Below are positions 33,354 through 45,351 of a stretch of 64,000 nucleotides of DNA, one piece after another; position 1 is the first letter of the stretch, and each line of letters begins with the position of its first letter. A program made the translations under genes and the position numbers. The notes under the pieces were generated by a model. It worked only from the letters and a program-made list of their open reading frames with translations. It ran no database searches and was not told the DNA's origin. The stretch spans positions 434,001 through 498,000 of the forward strand of contig NEEC01000016.1 of assembly GCA_002189035.1 (NCBI GenBank), read 5' to 3'. Source of the stretch: Utricularia gibba (lineage: Eukaryota; Streptophyta; Magnoliopsida; Lamiales; Lentibulariaceae).

Positions 33354-34599
33354 AATGCATTTGTCTGGGGCGTCATTTGCCTCTGGCTCAACCAAGTTAG
33401 TATCTGCTTCACGGTTGCAGTGTTCATTTTTTTCCAGTTACGTTTTATAAATCACACTGCTGAGAGGAACACAAGAAATAACATTTTTAAAAATTGGACT
33501 TGATTCATTTTTTAAAATAAATTGAAATAAATTCAAGATTATAAAAAATGATAATTATTATCGAAATTCCATATTTTTAAATTTCTTTTTTGTTTTATTT
33601 TTCTTTTAAAATTATTAAATTGTGTTGAAAAGATCATAGATTCTAAGAATCGGACTTAATTTTGGGTATATTGTAGCTTTAAAAAAAATAGTAAATGTTA
33701 AATTTTTGAATAAGTGATTAGAAATTGTTAAAATTTTTGCTGTAAAAATCAGTTAACTAAATAAACAAACCTAGCACACCCAAATGGCAAGCTCCTCTTC
33801 TGAAAAACCCTAGAAAAATTGGATTGATTCATCGGGAACTCGGCCTACAGAGCAATCGCCGTAGTACAATTTTAATCTCCAACTGTCGAGGGTGCTGAAC
33901 TCCAGGACCCTGATGCGCGACGGGAGATTGAATCGAATATTTTTGCTATTTTTCTTATGAAGCTTAATTGTCAATGTGAGTTCATGCTATAAATAAAAAT
34001 TAAATAAAGATTGTTTTGTAGTCCCCTGCGAGCCTAGGGGGCTCAAAAGTGTCGATTTTTCTGGGGGTGGCGAAATTTGGGTTGTACCCGAGAAGGATTT
34101 GCGGTTTCACAAACAAGGTAATTGTGCTTCCTTATTTGCAATGTAATTTGATTTGAAATCTGGCGTAGAACAGTTTTACGATTCTGTTGAAATTCTGTGA
34201 CGGAGTTCTGGAAACTCATTTTGTGATAAGCGATTGTTTAAAATTCGATAATCTCTGCTCGTTACTTGTTTCTTTTGTAGAAGTGCCGTGGGCTGCGTTC
34301 TGTTGTCTGATTTGGCGAAAGGGGATTGTTAGTTTTCGATAAACTCTTGAAAGTTTTGCGTGGTTCTTTTGGTTGAAGGATAAATCATATAAATCCTGTT
34401 AAAACGTTGTCATTTTTTTAGTTTACTGCATACTTTTCAACAGTGTGATATTAGGGTTCCTGGGTTTTCGCGATTTTTATGATGAGAACGATTGTTGCTG
34501 AAGTGGGTATTATTTATTGTGAAGGATGAATATGACTGAGAAACTCTTGCCAGGAGGACTTAGTCTTGAAGCAAGCCATTGAAGTCAAGGGTGAAGAAA
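33354..34599. promoter_or_regulatory. PPR 3' UTR, AT-rich spacer and MTB leader with telo-box
   Basis: AT-rich from about 33480 to 33770. A telo-box, AAACCCTAG, lies at 33805-33813. A splice-donor-like CAAG|GTAATT at about 34118 and an acceptor-like TTGCCAG at 34546-34552 suggest a 5' UTR intron. A 19-codon upstream ORF (34526-34582) ends 17 bases before the MTB ATG, unless it is removed by that intron. Confidence 0.5.
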
Positions 34600-37500
34600 A
34601 TGGACGGAGTGGGTGCCAATGGAAAGAAAAGAAAATCTGAGAGTCATGAAAATCGAAATAAAACTGGCGGAGGTTCAAAAATTGTTGAGGATGACTTTGT
34701 TTCCAGGAATGTATCAGAATTTGAGCAGGGTAAAAAAAATCCACAAGAAAGCACTTTGGATGTGTTGAGTTCATGGTATGAAGATGGAGAATCGGATGGT
34801 AAACCTGATTGTGGGGAAACACTTGAGGAGTCAACTGTACAGCCTGCTAAGCATGTCACTGACGCGGAAATCTTGACATCCAGAGATTCTGGAGATTTAT
34901 ATGGAAAGGATAATAGCCAAGAAAATGTCTATCCAGAGACTCGAAAACACAATAAGAGAAGATGGGATGAACCTGATGACGCAAGTGGGAGGACTGGATA
35001 CCGATCAAAATCTGATCCAAGAAGTAGCAAGACTTCTGATTTAAATCTTGAATCTCCAAGTAGAAGTGATATATTGGAAGACAATTTGAATGATTTTCGA
35101 AGAAGAGGATCTCAGTTACTGAATGACAGAGGTATGAGCGGAGAGAAGCAATTAGATGTTGATGAGGAGCAGAGACAGCAAGGACATGCTAATCAAGATG
35201 TTCATGATACCATTGGAAGGTCTTCGAATCCTGATGGGGATGTTGGCACATGGGTAAGAGATAAAAGTAGGAAAGATGTCGACAATCTAGATGTTCCAAG
35301 AATATCTGAGAAGCTAGGAAGGCATCCAGTGGATGCAGATAACACTGAGATGGAATCTGAAAGAGGATCTGATTCTAGGAGGGATGTGGGAAAAGACAGC
35401 TACTGGGATGATAGATTAAAAAATACAGATGATGGTTGGAGTGACAAAAGCAGGGACCGGGAGCATACAAAAGATAATTCGAAAAGAAGGCAAGGCTTTG
35501 AACCGAGAGATGGTGAAACAACCTATGGTAATTCTAGGGATTGGGAATTACCTAAACGTGGCCGTGATAGAGCTGATGGTCGTCCTGGTGGTAGAAAAGA
35601 TGGAAACCGGACAGAAGCTGTTAAAACATCGTCCAAGTATGGAATATCAAATGAAAATTATGATGTCATTGAAATCCAAACAAAACCATTCAACAATGGA
35701 AGAGAAGAGACTAGGCCTACATCTAGGAGAGATGGTGAATTTGATGGAAGGCATCCACCTGATTCACAGGAACTTGCTTATTTAAAGGAGCATCACAATA
35801 CACAAGGATCTGCACAATCTGGAGATGATCCTAAGGATAGCTTCGTGGATGATGATCTGGACCCTCCAGATCGTTCTCCTTGGAGAGATGGCGGTGATTG
35901 GCAGTCAGAGAAATCTCGAGGTAACATGGCTAGTACTGGATCTTCTGGAAGAGGTTCTGCTGGTGGATCCCTTCCTCTGCATGGGAACCAGGAGTCTGGT
36001 ACTCTCAGTGGAGCTACTTCTCAAGGTAACAGGGGGAATAGAATGGGGAGGGTGGGAAGGACGAGAGCAATGGGAAGAGACAATCAGCAGTCTGGTATTC
36101 CATTACCTTTGGCAGGGTCTTCATATGGAGCACTTGCATTGCCACCTTCTGGACCTATCCAAGGTTTACCTCCCACCATGTCACCTGCACCCCTTCCTAT
36201 TCCCCCAGGAGTCTTTATTCCTCCATTTCAGGCTCCTATGATGTGGCCTGGTGCTCGCGGTGTTGAGATGAATATGCTTAATGTACCACCTGGCATGCCT
36301 CCAATTCCCCCTGGAGCACTACCACCTGGATTCTCCCCTGGTGCTCTGGCTTTTAATCAATCAGGGCCTGGAAGAGGAATGCTACCTGGCATTCCTGGTC
36401 CAAATTTTAATCCAATGGGACCACTGATTTCTGGTGACTCCCAGGAGAAACCCTCTGGAGGATGGGGCCCCAATAGAACTAATTCTATTCTAGGAAAAGC
36501 TCCTTCCAGGGAGAGCAGAATGATTACTCTCAAAACTTTGTCGATACTGGCATGAGACCTCAGAATTTCATCAGGGAGTTAGAGCTCACTAGTGTTGTGG
36601 ATGACTACCCAAAGCTTCGAGAGCTAATACAAAAAAAAGATGAAATTGTTTCTAAATCTGCTTCTCATCCTATGTACTACAAGTGTGACCTTCGGGAACA
36701 GGTGCTATCTTCTGAATTCTTTGGTACCAAGTTTGATGTCATTCTTGTAGACCCACCGTGGGAGGAGTATGTTCATAGGGCTCCTGGTGTCACTGACCAC
36801 ATGGAGTACTGGACATTCGAAGAAATAATGAATTTAAAGATTGAGGTCCTTTTTTTTTTGAGTTCCTTGTTTATAATTTTGCAATTGATAGTTCAAGGAT
36901 GCATAACTAAACTTGAACTTCTGTATTTGATGTAATAGTTTTCCCCACCCAGCATTTAGATGTATGTTGTTCAGCGTAAGTTGACTAACATTTGTTGTCA
37001 ACTCTTGCTTTATTATGTAGGCGATTACTGACACTCCATCTTTCATCTTTCTTTGGGTCGGTGATGGTGTTGGCTTGGAGCAAGGTAGACAATGCTTAAA
37101 GAAGGTATAGAGCCAGGGCCGTGGCCTCAACTGTAGTCTAAGCTTCAAGGGGTTCTAATTTTCTAGTCTTTAACTTCCATCTCCTTTCAATGACTCCATC
37201 TTTTGACTATTTGCTTCTGCGTGTCTTGAAAGTGGGGATTTCGTAGATGTGAAGATATATGCTGGGTGAAGACAAATAAAACAAATGCATCTCCTGGTCT
37301 ACGGCATGACTCTCATACTCTGTTTCAGCGCTCAAAGGTAATTTTTTATCAGTAGAGGAGACTGCATTTTTCATGGCAGAATAGCCTTTTTTTAATATGC
37401 CGCGTGGTCTTTAACGTATGAAGATTATAGGAATCCTAAAGTGTATCATTTACGTCCATCTGTGCCATGAAGAAATAACAAATGTGAGGTCTGCCTGCTA

Positions 37501-38697
37501 TTTTCAAGCAGAATAGCCTTATGCGAGCTGCGTGCATAAGGTTCTAGGGGCACCATGAGTGGGACAAATGTTTTCAATCTTCCTTTTTGCTTTCTGATAC
37601 ATTGATTTTTATTTGTAAATGCATGGTGCTCCACATGCTTTTGGCCACACAGATTTTGTGTTGTGAAAGTGCTTGAGTTTTAGTTTTTTCTTGAATAGCT
37701 AACTGCAGTGCTGATGTCGCAGGAGCATTGCCTGATGGGTATTAAAGGGACAGTACGACGCAGTACGGATGGCCATATAATCCATGCCAACATTGACACC
37801 GATGTAATCATTGCGGAAGAACCACCTTATGGTAATGGAGACTACTTAGTTCAAATACCTTGGAATGCCTTCTCCTGTTCTCAGCTTTTCTTGAATATTG
37901 CTCATTATTGTTTGATTCTTGTGACTCACGTTTTACTGGGAACCTAAGTTGCTGCAAAATGTCTATACATGTACATCAAGTTTCCATTCCGCCATTTTCT
38001 TGCATTCCTTGCCCCCCTTGTCAGTGATCTCAGCTTCCATAAAATGCACATTCAGGTTCCACTGCAAAGCCTGAGGATATGTACCGAATCATCGAACATT
38101 TCGCTCTTGGTCGACGAAGGCTGGAGCTATTTGGCGAAGACCATAATATTCGTCCAGGCTGGTTGACTGTTGGTAAAGGGTTGTCCTCATCAAACTTCAA
38201 TCCTGAGGTATTGAATATTTTTCTTCTCTTACATAGTTCTGCATCCTTCAGCCTTGAATGCGGCTCTGGACTGAAAACATGTCTTCCAGGCCTATGTGAA
38301 GAACTTCGCAGACAAAGATGGGAAAGTGTGGATGGGAGGTGGTGGAAGAAACCCACCCCCGGAGGCGCCTCATCTCGTCCTCACGACACCGGAAATCGAA
38401 TCTCTTCGGCCCAAGTCGCCTATGAAGAACCAGCAGCAATCTGCTTCCATAGGTTTGGCTCCATCAAACCCCGGCAGCAAATGGCCGGCCGGAAATTCAC
38501 CACAGACACATGTTATCACTCTGAACCCAGAAGCTGCAAGCTCCAACATTCCTTCCCCTGCTGCAGCAACGTTCAGGGACAGGGGAGACCATATGATGAT
38601 TCCTCCTGATGACAGGAGCGTTGTTGATAGGCACAACCCACGAATTGTTCATCCCAGTGGAGAGTTCTCGGAGTATGACAGCGCGAGTATATTGTAG
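34600..38697 (+). CDS. MTB: m6A mRNA methyltransferase subunit MTB (METTL14-like), one frame break in exon 1
   Basis: Six exons: 34600-36845, 37021-37104, 37233-37337, 37723-37831, 38056-38207, 38290-38697. Allowing one missing base, exon 1 is 749 codons and the product 1034 residues, close to Arabidopsis MTB (963). The long N-terminal half is low-complexity, rich in Arg/Asp/Ser then Gly/Pro. The MT-A70 domain follows with [53 protein letters not shown] and [18 protein letters not shown] pairs with MTA in the nuclear writer complex depositing N6-methyladenosine. In human METTL14 the DPPW is replaced by EPPL; here, as in plants, DPPW is kept. At 36509-36511 (GGG) the frame shifts between KAPSR and the conserved [13 protein letters not shown] block. 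One extra G restores it. MTB is essential in Arabidopsis, which argues for an assembly error. Confidence 0.93.
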
Positions 38698-39072
38698 AAA
38701 AACCTTGTTCTTTGCCTTGCAGAATTTTTCCCTGCCCTGCTGCAACTTATTGAATCGTCAGTTATGTATGGATGGTTCTTTTTGGCGTGCAAAGATAACC
38801 GAAATAACCGGAATAACGGGAAAGAAATGAAAGCAGCCTCCCATTTCAAAGCGCTTTCAACCCCGCAACTTATTTGTATTTATTAGGGAAAACAAACCGA
38901 CCAAAGAAACCAACTCTCGAGAAAGAAAAGTTGAAACTTGGACAGGAGATTTTAAGGGAAGAAGGAAAAGTTTTGTCTGTGTGTTGATTCTCTGATTCCT
39001 TTTTCTGGAATCAGAGGATCATTCATCACATCTTCTTCCGGTAAACAAAGAAAAATTCTGGGAATCTTTGGA
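38698..39072. other. Short spacer between MTB stop and EDR2-like start
   Basis: Only 375 bases must hold the MTB 3' UTR plus the promoter and leader of the next gene in the same direction. No TATA box is obvious. Part of the next gene's promoter may lie inside the MTB transcript, or an upstream non-coding exon may have been missed. Confidence 0.5.
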
Positions 39073-42000
39073 ATGACACAGGCAAAAATGAGAGGTTGGC
39101 TGTATGTGATTCTCTGCAACCGTTTTGGGTTGCAGTATTCACCTAAAAGGTACTTCGTTCTTGAAGATAACTGCCTCAGGAGTTTCAAATCTGCCCCAAC
39201 ATCTGAAGAACAGGTGCTTTTTCTTCTATCCAAGGGATCCATGAAGGATCATGTTTTTCTGGCTATGCACTGACCAAGGAGGATTGCTCTGCAGGAGCCT
39301 CAGAGAAGTGCGATCATAGATTCTTGCATTCGGGTCGTCGACAATGGCCGAGAGAGTCGAAACAGAAAAGTATGTGCCATGCAGACAACAAAGATAGGAA
39401 TTTGATGGATCATAGGGGATGCTGATCATGCACTTGGTTTTCATTTGCAGTTGTTTTTCATTTTCACCCTGTTGAATACTTGTAACCATAATGATCATCT
39501 TAAGGTACATTTTTCCTTTTTTCCCTTCTTTGTGTGGAATTCTTTGTCATGTCGAATCTTTTCTTCTCGAAATTTCGCAGTTGGGAGTTACAAGCTCTGA
39601 AGAAGCTGCAAGATGGATTCATTCATTACAAGCTGCTGCTCTAAACCCAAGCACAGAGACAGCTGCTTCTTCCGAGAGAAAATGGCAACCTTTCAGGTGA
39701 GTTTGTTTTGTTTCCTGCAAGTATTTAGACATCAAAACTCAATACCCCTTCTCTCCCCATACATCAAAAGGACTTAGCCTTGTGTGATCTTTATCAGCAT
39801 GAGTGTTTCCAAGAAGATGGCGAACAAAAGGCCTCCATCTTGTATTTTCACTTCTTCAACGCACGTTACTGCAATGACATCAGATGTAGTATCACCTTCT
39901 ACATGGAAGATATTTGGCTGTGAAAATGGTAATTCTACTTCATCTTGATGTTCAAGAAAAACCAGAGATTTAACTAGTGCTTCCTTAGGATTGCGTCTCT
40001 TCAAAGAAGCAAAAGACAAGGATTCCAACGGAAAGGTGAAGAAACTGGTTCACCACACTGTTCTTGACAGCATGAGCTGATCTGGTGACCTGATTTTCGC
40101 AGCTCTGGGATGATCATCCAGCGATAATGGCAGTTGGTGTCATCAATGGAACTTCAGAAGCCGTTTTTCGAGCCGTAATGTCTCTTGGTGCCTCCAGAGC
40201 AGAGTAAGTACCACATTAAACTCTTAAGTTGAATCACTTTGAATGATTCGCTGATGCCATTTTCTTCAGATGGGACTTCTGCTTTTACAGAGGAAGTGTA
40301 GTAGAGCACCTTGATGGCCACACAGACATCATTCATCTCCAACTATATAACCATTGGCTACCATGGCAAGAACCCTCCTGCTGATGCACAGTTAGATAAT
40401 CAACATAGCTTGTTATATCCTTCATGGAACTTGCAGGTCAATGAAACGCAGGGATATGTTGCTACGAAGATACTGGAGACGAGAAGAAGACGGCACCTAT
40501 GGTATGCATGTTATAGGATTAAACTGTGTAGCATTGGACCCAACTCACTCACATTGCTCTGCTTGTGGTGTAGTGATTCTTTACCACTCTGTGGTTCATA
40601 GAAAGTGTCCCCCTCAATCTGGATATGTCCGTGCTTCCCTTAAAAGTAATGCATTTCCTCCTTCAAAACTGTCACTCCATCACATAATCTGCTGTCAACA
40701 ACTTTAACACCGAGTTCCTGGGAAAAAGGTGGTGGATTTGTGATCACTCCGATTGAACAAGGCAAGGAATGTGTCATCAAACACATGCTTGCTGCTGATT
40801 GGAAATTCTGGAGATCCTGCTTGAGAAAGGCCACAGCAAGAGCCATTACCATTCGTTTTCTGGGCGAGTTGCAGGTTTGGTGTAATGCTGATCTGACTGA
40901 CTTTCAGACTGATCTTAGGCTGGAGATCTTCTAAGCAGAGATTGTTTCATGTACAGCTCTCAGAGAGTTATTCCAGGCAAAAGCGGGAAACACCAGCCAT
41001 GAATATCTATTAGTAGAGGGTAGAGGAGATGACACACCTCCTGAGATGAAAGTACACGCAGCAGAAGTTAGCTTCCAGAAACCCCAGACTGAAACTGAGG
41101 AGGAGCCTTCGAGAGTGCGGGCTATTTCCTCCAGCCTCATTGCTCTAAGTGATGCAGCTGATGAGTTCTACGATGTTCCAGAGTCTTCAGATGATGACGA
41201 TGCATCAGAGGACACACAGTGGCCTTCTAGAGCGAGCAAGGAATCACATTATGTAACCTCCTTTGTCTCCTTCTTAAAGACAGGAGAACATGATTTGTCT
41301 TCTACCTCATGCACCTGTATTTTTGGATGAACAGGACGACTATCAGCCAAAAGTGTCATCAGCATCAACCTTCGTGAAGAAATTACAAGGCTTTAAAGGT
41401 AAGTGTAGGCATAAGCAGTAGGTAACATGATCCAATGATGCACCAGAGTTCAAGATTATCAATATTTCATCATCTAGCAGCTCACAGAAAAGGATATGTT
41501 GAGCTACAAGAGGCGCCTCTGCAAGAAAATGCATCATGTTACTACGGATCAACACTTCAGAAGGAGTGCAGCCTCAACATGCCCTGCAGTTGGGCTGCAG
41601 CAGAACCTTCCTCATTCCTCATCCGTGGCGATAACTATCTTGTTGACAGCAAAAAGGTTGAACTTTACAAATACCCATAAACTATACAGTGTCTGGTTAT
41701 CATCACCTTGCCACAAGCATCCCCTTCTTGTCAGATCCCAGCAAAAGGAACTCTGCTCCAAATGGTTGGTGCAGATTGGCTCAAGTCAAACAAGAGGGAG
41801 GATAACCTCGCAGGCCGATACTCAAGCATCGTGCAGGTTTGAAGTATAGACAACTTGATGTTTCCACCACAACTACTCAAACATAGAGGAAAATAACACC
41901 ACTTTGTTTTCCTGTAAACTATGTCAGAAATATGCATCTCGTGGGGCTCCTGAGTTCTTTTTCGTCGTCAACATTCAGGTATTGATTAACCCACAGTTGC

Positions 42001-42729
42001 TCAGACATTCATCAGCACGTTGGATCATTGCTTTGTCTTCAACAGGTGCCTGGTACGTCCACCTCCAATCTGGGACTCTACTATATGCTTGAGTCTCCAT
42101 TGGAAGAAACACCTATTCTGCATCGGTTTGTCAACGGTGATGATGCCTATAGGAATGCAAGATTCAAGCTCATACCCTACATTTCAAAGGTCCACTACTC
42201 CCAGCATTCATTTCAACACTCGGATTTGAATCTAGAAGCATCTCCCTTAAACTGCATGATTTTCCTTTCCAGGGATCTTGGATCGTGAAACAAAGCGTTG
42301 GCAAGAAATCCTGCTTGATAGGACAAGCCCTCGAAGTGAATTACTTCAGAGGCCAGAACTACTTAGAGGTAACTGCATTTTTTTTTCAAGCTCCGATCTT
42401 GTTCTCATTTCTCCAACCCCGTCACATTTCCTTCCCAGATCGACATCGACGTGGGCTCATCCACAGTAGCAAGAGGGGTTGTGAGCCTCGTTCTGGGCTA
42501 TCTCAGCAGCCTCATCGTAGAAATGGCGTTCTTGATACAAGTAACTGAATCACACAGATACACACACACAAACAGCCTCCTTCACTCATTGAACCTGAAC
42601 CCCATGATGCTTAATGATTTGCAGGGCAACACGGCGGAGGAGCTGCCGGAGTTTCTCCTCGGAACGTGCCGGATGAACTACCTAGATGCCTCCAGAACAG
42701 TTAGCACAGATTCTATCAACATGGGTTGA
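39073..42729 (+). CDS. EDR2-like PH-START-DUF1336 lipid-binding protein
   Basis: Twenty exons: 39073-39213, 39295-39369, 39451-39504, 39581-39696, 39798-39928, 39989-40035, 40103-40203, 40270-40365, 40437-40501, 40574-40645, 40729-40874, 40941-41252, 41335-41398, 41478-41656, 41735-41836, 41928-41978, 42046-42189, 42273-42368, 42439-42540, 42625-42729. They give 732 residues and phases close. An N-terminal PH domain starts MRGWLYVILCNRFGLQYSPK. A START domain follows with WDDHPAIMAVGVI, EWDFCFYRGSVVEHLDGHTD and KRRDMLLRRYWRREEDGTY. After an acidic linker, the EDR2 C-terminal domain has FLIRGDNYL, EFFFVVNIQVPGT, SWIVKQSVGKK and STVARGVVSLVLGYL. EDR2 is a membrane- and PI4P-binding negative regulator of defence and cell death. 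Intron 8 starts with GC (ATG|GCAAGA at 40366), required by phase. The acceptor at 40940 is the least certain junction. Confidence 0.92.
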
Positions 42730-43680
42730 AAAAGCTCTCCCCGTAGCACCACGACCGGTGTCTCATGCAACCTGAGCATGGCTACCTTTTTCCAGAATTG
42801 CATGAGACAATTCAAATGAATTTCCAGCAAATTGGAGAATATAATTCTGCTTTTTAAAACACCAAATTTCGATTAAATAATTTTTAAATTACGTCTAATA
42901 TCACTTTTCATAACTAATATAAGAATTTTAATCATGTTTTTATATTTGTATTTCATGATAATATATTTTTATATAATTTTAAACTTTTGAGAATAATAAT
43001 AGGTGTTTAATAATATAGAATCAATTTGGAAGTGAAAGATTCTCACTCTATAATTGTAATAAAGTGTTTAATAATATAGTATAGAAAATTTATGTTTAAA
43101 TTTATACATAAATCATTATTTGATTAATTAGTATATATAATTATATTACTTATATATTTAATTTTTGAATATGTGTATGATATATACAAATAGAAGATAA
43201 AAAGAATTAATTATATCTATATTATTCGTATATTCATATTTTATATATAATTGAATATATATATATATATATGTTCAGTTATACTATACTTAAATATATT
43301 AATACCCTATTATTAAATAACTTCTAAAACTAATATCATATATCCTCTTTTATGTCATTTGGAATAGCAAATGATTCAAACAGGATATATTTTTTATATG
43401 AAAATTAATAATAATTCATGAGATATAAATAAATAAAGATACAAATAACTAATATTTTTAAAATTTCTTTAATGCTTAAAAAAATTATGTAAGATAGGTG
43501 ATAATTAAATTTTAAAAAAATAAAAAATTTATTGATAAAAAACCAAAAACAAAGAAAGGGACCGTGTGGGGCCGGGCTCATTATTATTGTAAGATGGGTG
43601 TAGAAGCAAGCGGGAGTCACCGACGCGCCAACGGACAGAGCGTCGGTAGCCAGCCATGTGACGGGGGGAGGCACATGCGA
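42730..43680. other. AT-rich intergenic spacer
   Basis: The left end is the EDR2-like 3' UTR. From about 42840 to 43560 the DNA is extremely AT-rich, with an AT-dinucleotide run near 43255-43272. It has no coding content on either strand. It may act as a matrix-attachment type spacer, but nothing in the sequence proves that. Confidence 0.55.
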
Positions 43681-43740
43681 ATGTCTTCTTTTTTTTTTTT
43701 TTAATAATTATTTTTTTTAAAAAAATTGTTGGTGGGGAGT

Positions 43741-43903
43741 CACGTGACGGTTGTCCGCACCGGATGGAGGTGAGAGGGAGGGGGCACATGGCGGACGCGG
43801 CGGATGTCTGCCACGTGGACAATCGGATGGATGCCACAAAGCACTTTCCACTCGACTGGGCCCCACGCCGCCGCAAAACGCAACCCACGTGGTTCCTACG
43901 TCA
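43741..43903. promoter_or_regulatory. Three G-boxes and an ACGT element in 163 bases
   Basis: The palindrome CACGTG occurs at 43741-43746, 43812-43817 and 43886-43891. A TACGTCA element, a bZIP target, lies at 43897-43903. The segment is GC-rich within an otherwise AT-rich spacer. It lies about 650 bases upstream of the probable GATA-factor leader exon. G-boxes bind bHLH and bZIP factors in light, ABA and stress responses. Confidence 0.65.
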
Positions 43904-44154
43904 CCGTTTTTCGGTGGGTTCGCCGTCGTGATGGGAGCTCGGCCGTCGGGGTGTTATGGTAAATTACTGGGTGCCATTCCTCCATAACCGACGGATTATG
44001 GAGAAATGGAGTTGAATTCAAGGTGTGTTTAGGAAAGAATGGGTCCCCGGTGGCGGTCGTCGTCTTCTTTTTTTGAAGTGTTGGTTTCCAAATGCCATGG
44101 TGGTGTAATCAATTGGCGGTTTTGGCAGCGTACGCGTATTCGCATTCTGCGGTG

Positions 44155-44175
44155 TATTGTATTGTATTGTATTAT
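44155..44175. repeat. Pentanucleotide tandem repeat (TATTG)n
   Basis: Four near-perfect copies of TATTG in tandem, at about 44155-44175, upstream of the GATA-factor gene. Confidence 0.75.
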
Positions 44176-44560
44176 GGTGTGTGGGGGCGGGTGCGAAGTG
44201 GGGGTGAAGGAAGGAGTAGACTTTAACATCAAGACTGTGAACCATTGAGCCTGATCGTAAAGGGGGACAGACAGCTTGCAATGAAACCACAGTTTCACCT
44301 ACCATTGTCTCTTTTTTTATTCCTTTTCAGCACCCCTTTTCGTTTCGAGTGAATTGCAAGCATAGAAAGGAACTCACCTCCCACTCAGAAGAGGAAGAAG
44401 AAGAATCCTTCAGTTCGGTGGCTTCTGTTTCCTATCCTTCCTCTTTTTTATCGCGTTCTACGGCGTGCTTCAGACGCCATTACTCCTTCCTTCTTTCTCA
44501 TTTCTCTCGAGAGTGAAGAAGATTGCTCACCTGGGTGGGTTGTTTTGAATTTGAAAACAG

Positions 44561-45348
44561 GTTAGTCTCTGCATGTGGTTGCCCCCTTTTTATTTTTCTC
44601 AATTTTGTGGAAGAAAAAAACTTGCTTTGCCCCCAATTTGCGGCATGCTGTCCGGGGAACTCGTGACTGAGCTTCAAATTCTTTGTTTTCTTCTCTCTTT
44701 CTCTTGGCTTTTGACGACTTTTGTGATGTTAGCTGCAGAAATGGTAGATTCAGTTCTGTTTCCTTTCTTGCTTTCTTCCATGAGTCAAAATTTGATAGCT
44801 TTTTCCATCATTGCCGAGGGGAAAACATTAGAGTATTGACTCTTTGCTCTTCCCATTGTTCAAGGATTGAAGTAGTTAAGTTCTCTTCAGGTTTCTGCAA
44901 CATTTTCTGAACTGTGGCAGTTGCTCCTCTTCTAATTCCTGCTGTTTTAGTTCATTGCTCTCTGCTGTAAAGATTTGGTACATTTTCTCTTGAAAATTGA
45001 ATTTCTTGGCTGTCGGTGCCTTGTGATGTTGGACATTTGTTCACATTCGCCTTCATTTTTCTGTCTTTTCTTCAACTTATTTGCTGGAAGAATCCTATAG
45101 AAGTCGCTTTATGCTAATAATACTTCTTAGCATCTAGTGCTTCAGTGTGAACCCCCACACAGCAATCCTACTTGTATTGCATTGACACGTTCCGTGTCCT
45201 CTTCATTTTTAAGCTGATTGAGAGTCGCCGTGTCCGTTTGGAATCATTGCATTGTAGCCTTAGCATTCAAGCCACAGCTACATAACAGTACTCCATTTTT
45301 CTTCTTGCCATCAAGCTTTATGTGTTCTATGTGAACTTGTTCTTTCAG
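44561..45348 (+). other. Probable 5' UTR intron of the GATA-factor gene
   Basis: A GAAAACAG|GTTAGT donor at 44560/44561 and a TCTTTCAG acceptor ending at 45348 bracket a T-rich stretch with many stop codons. The acceptor lies three bases before the ATG. The pyrimidine- and GAA-rich sequence at about 44340-44560 would be the non-coding first exon. Confidence 0.6.
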
Positions 45349-45351
45349 GAA

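Noticed and set aside
36552-36935. Separate ORF starting [10 protein letters not shown], looking like its own methyltransferase gene
   Set aside because: It continues the MTB exon in another frame after the single-base break; exon phase and family alignment show one gene.
43529-43888. 119-codon minus-strand ORF in the GATA upstream spacer
   Set aside because: Low-complexity content including poly-Lys from a T run; overlaps the G-box island; no family resemblance.
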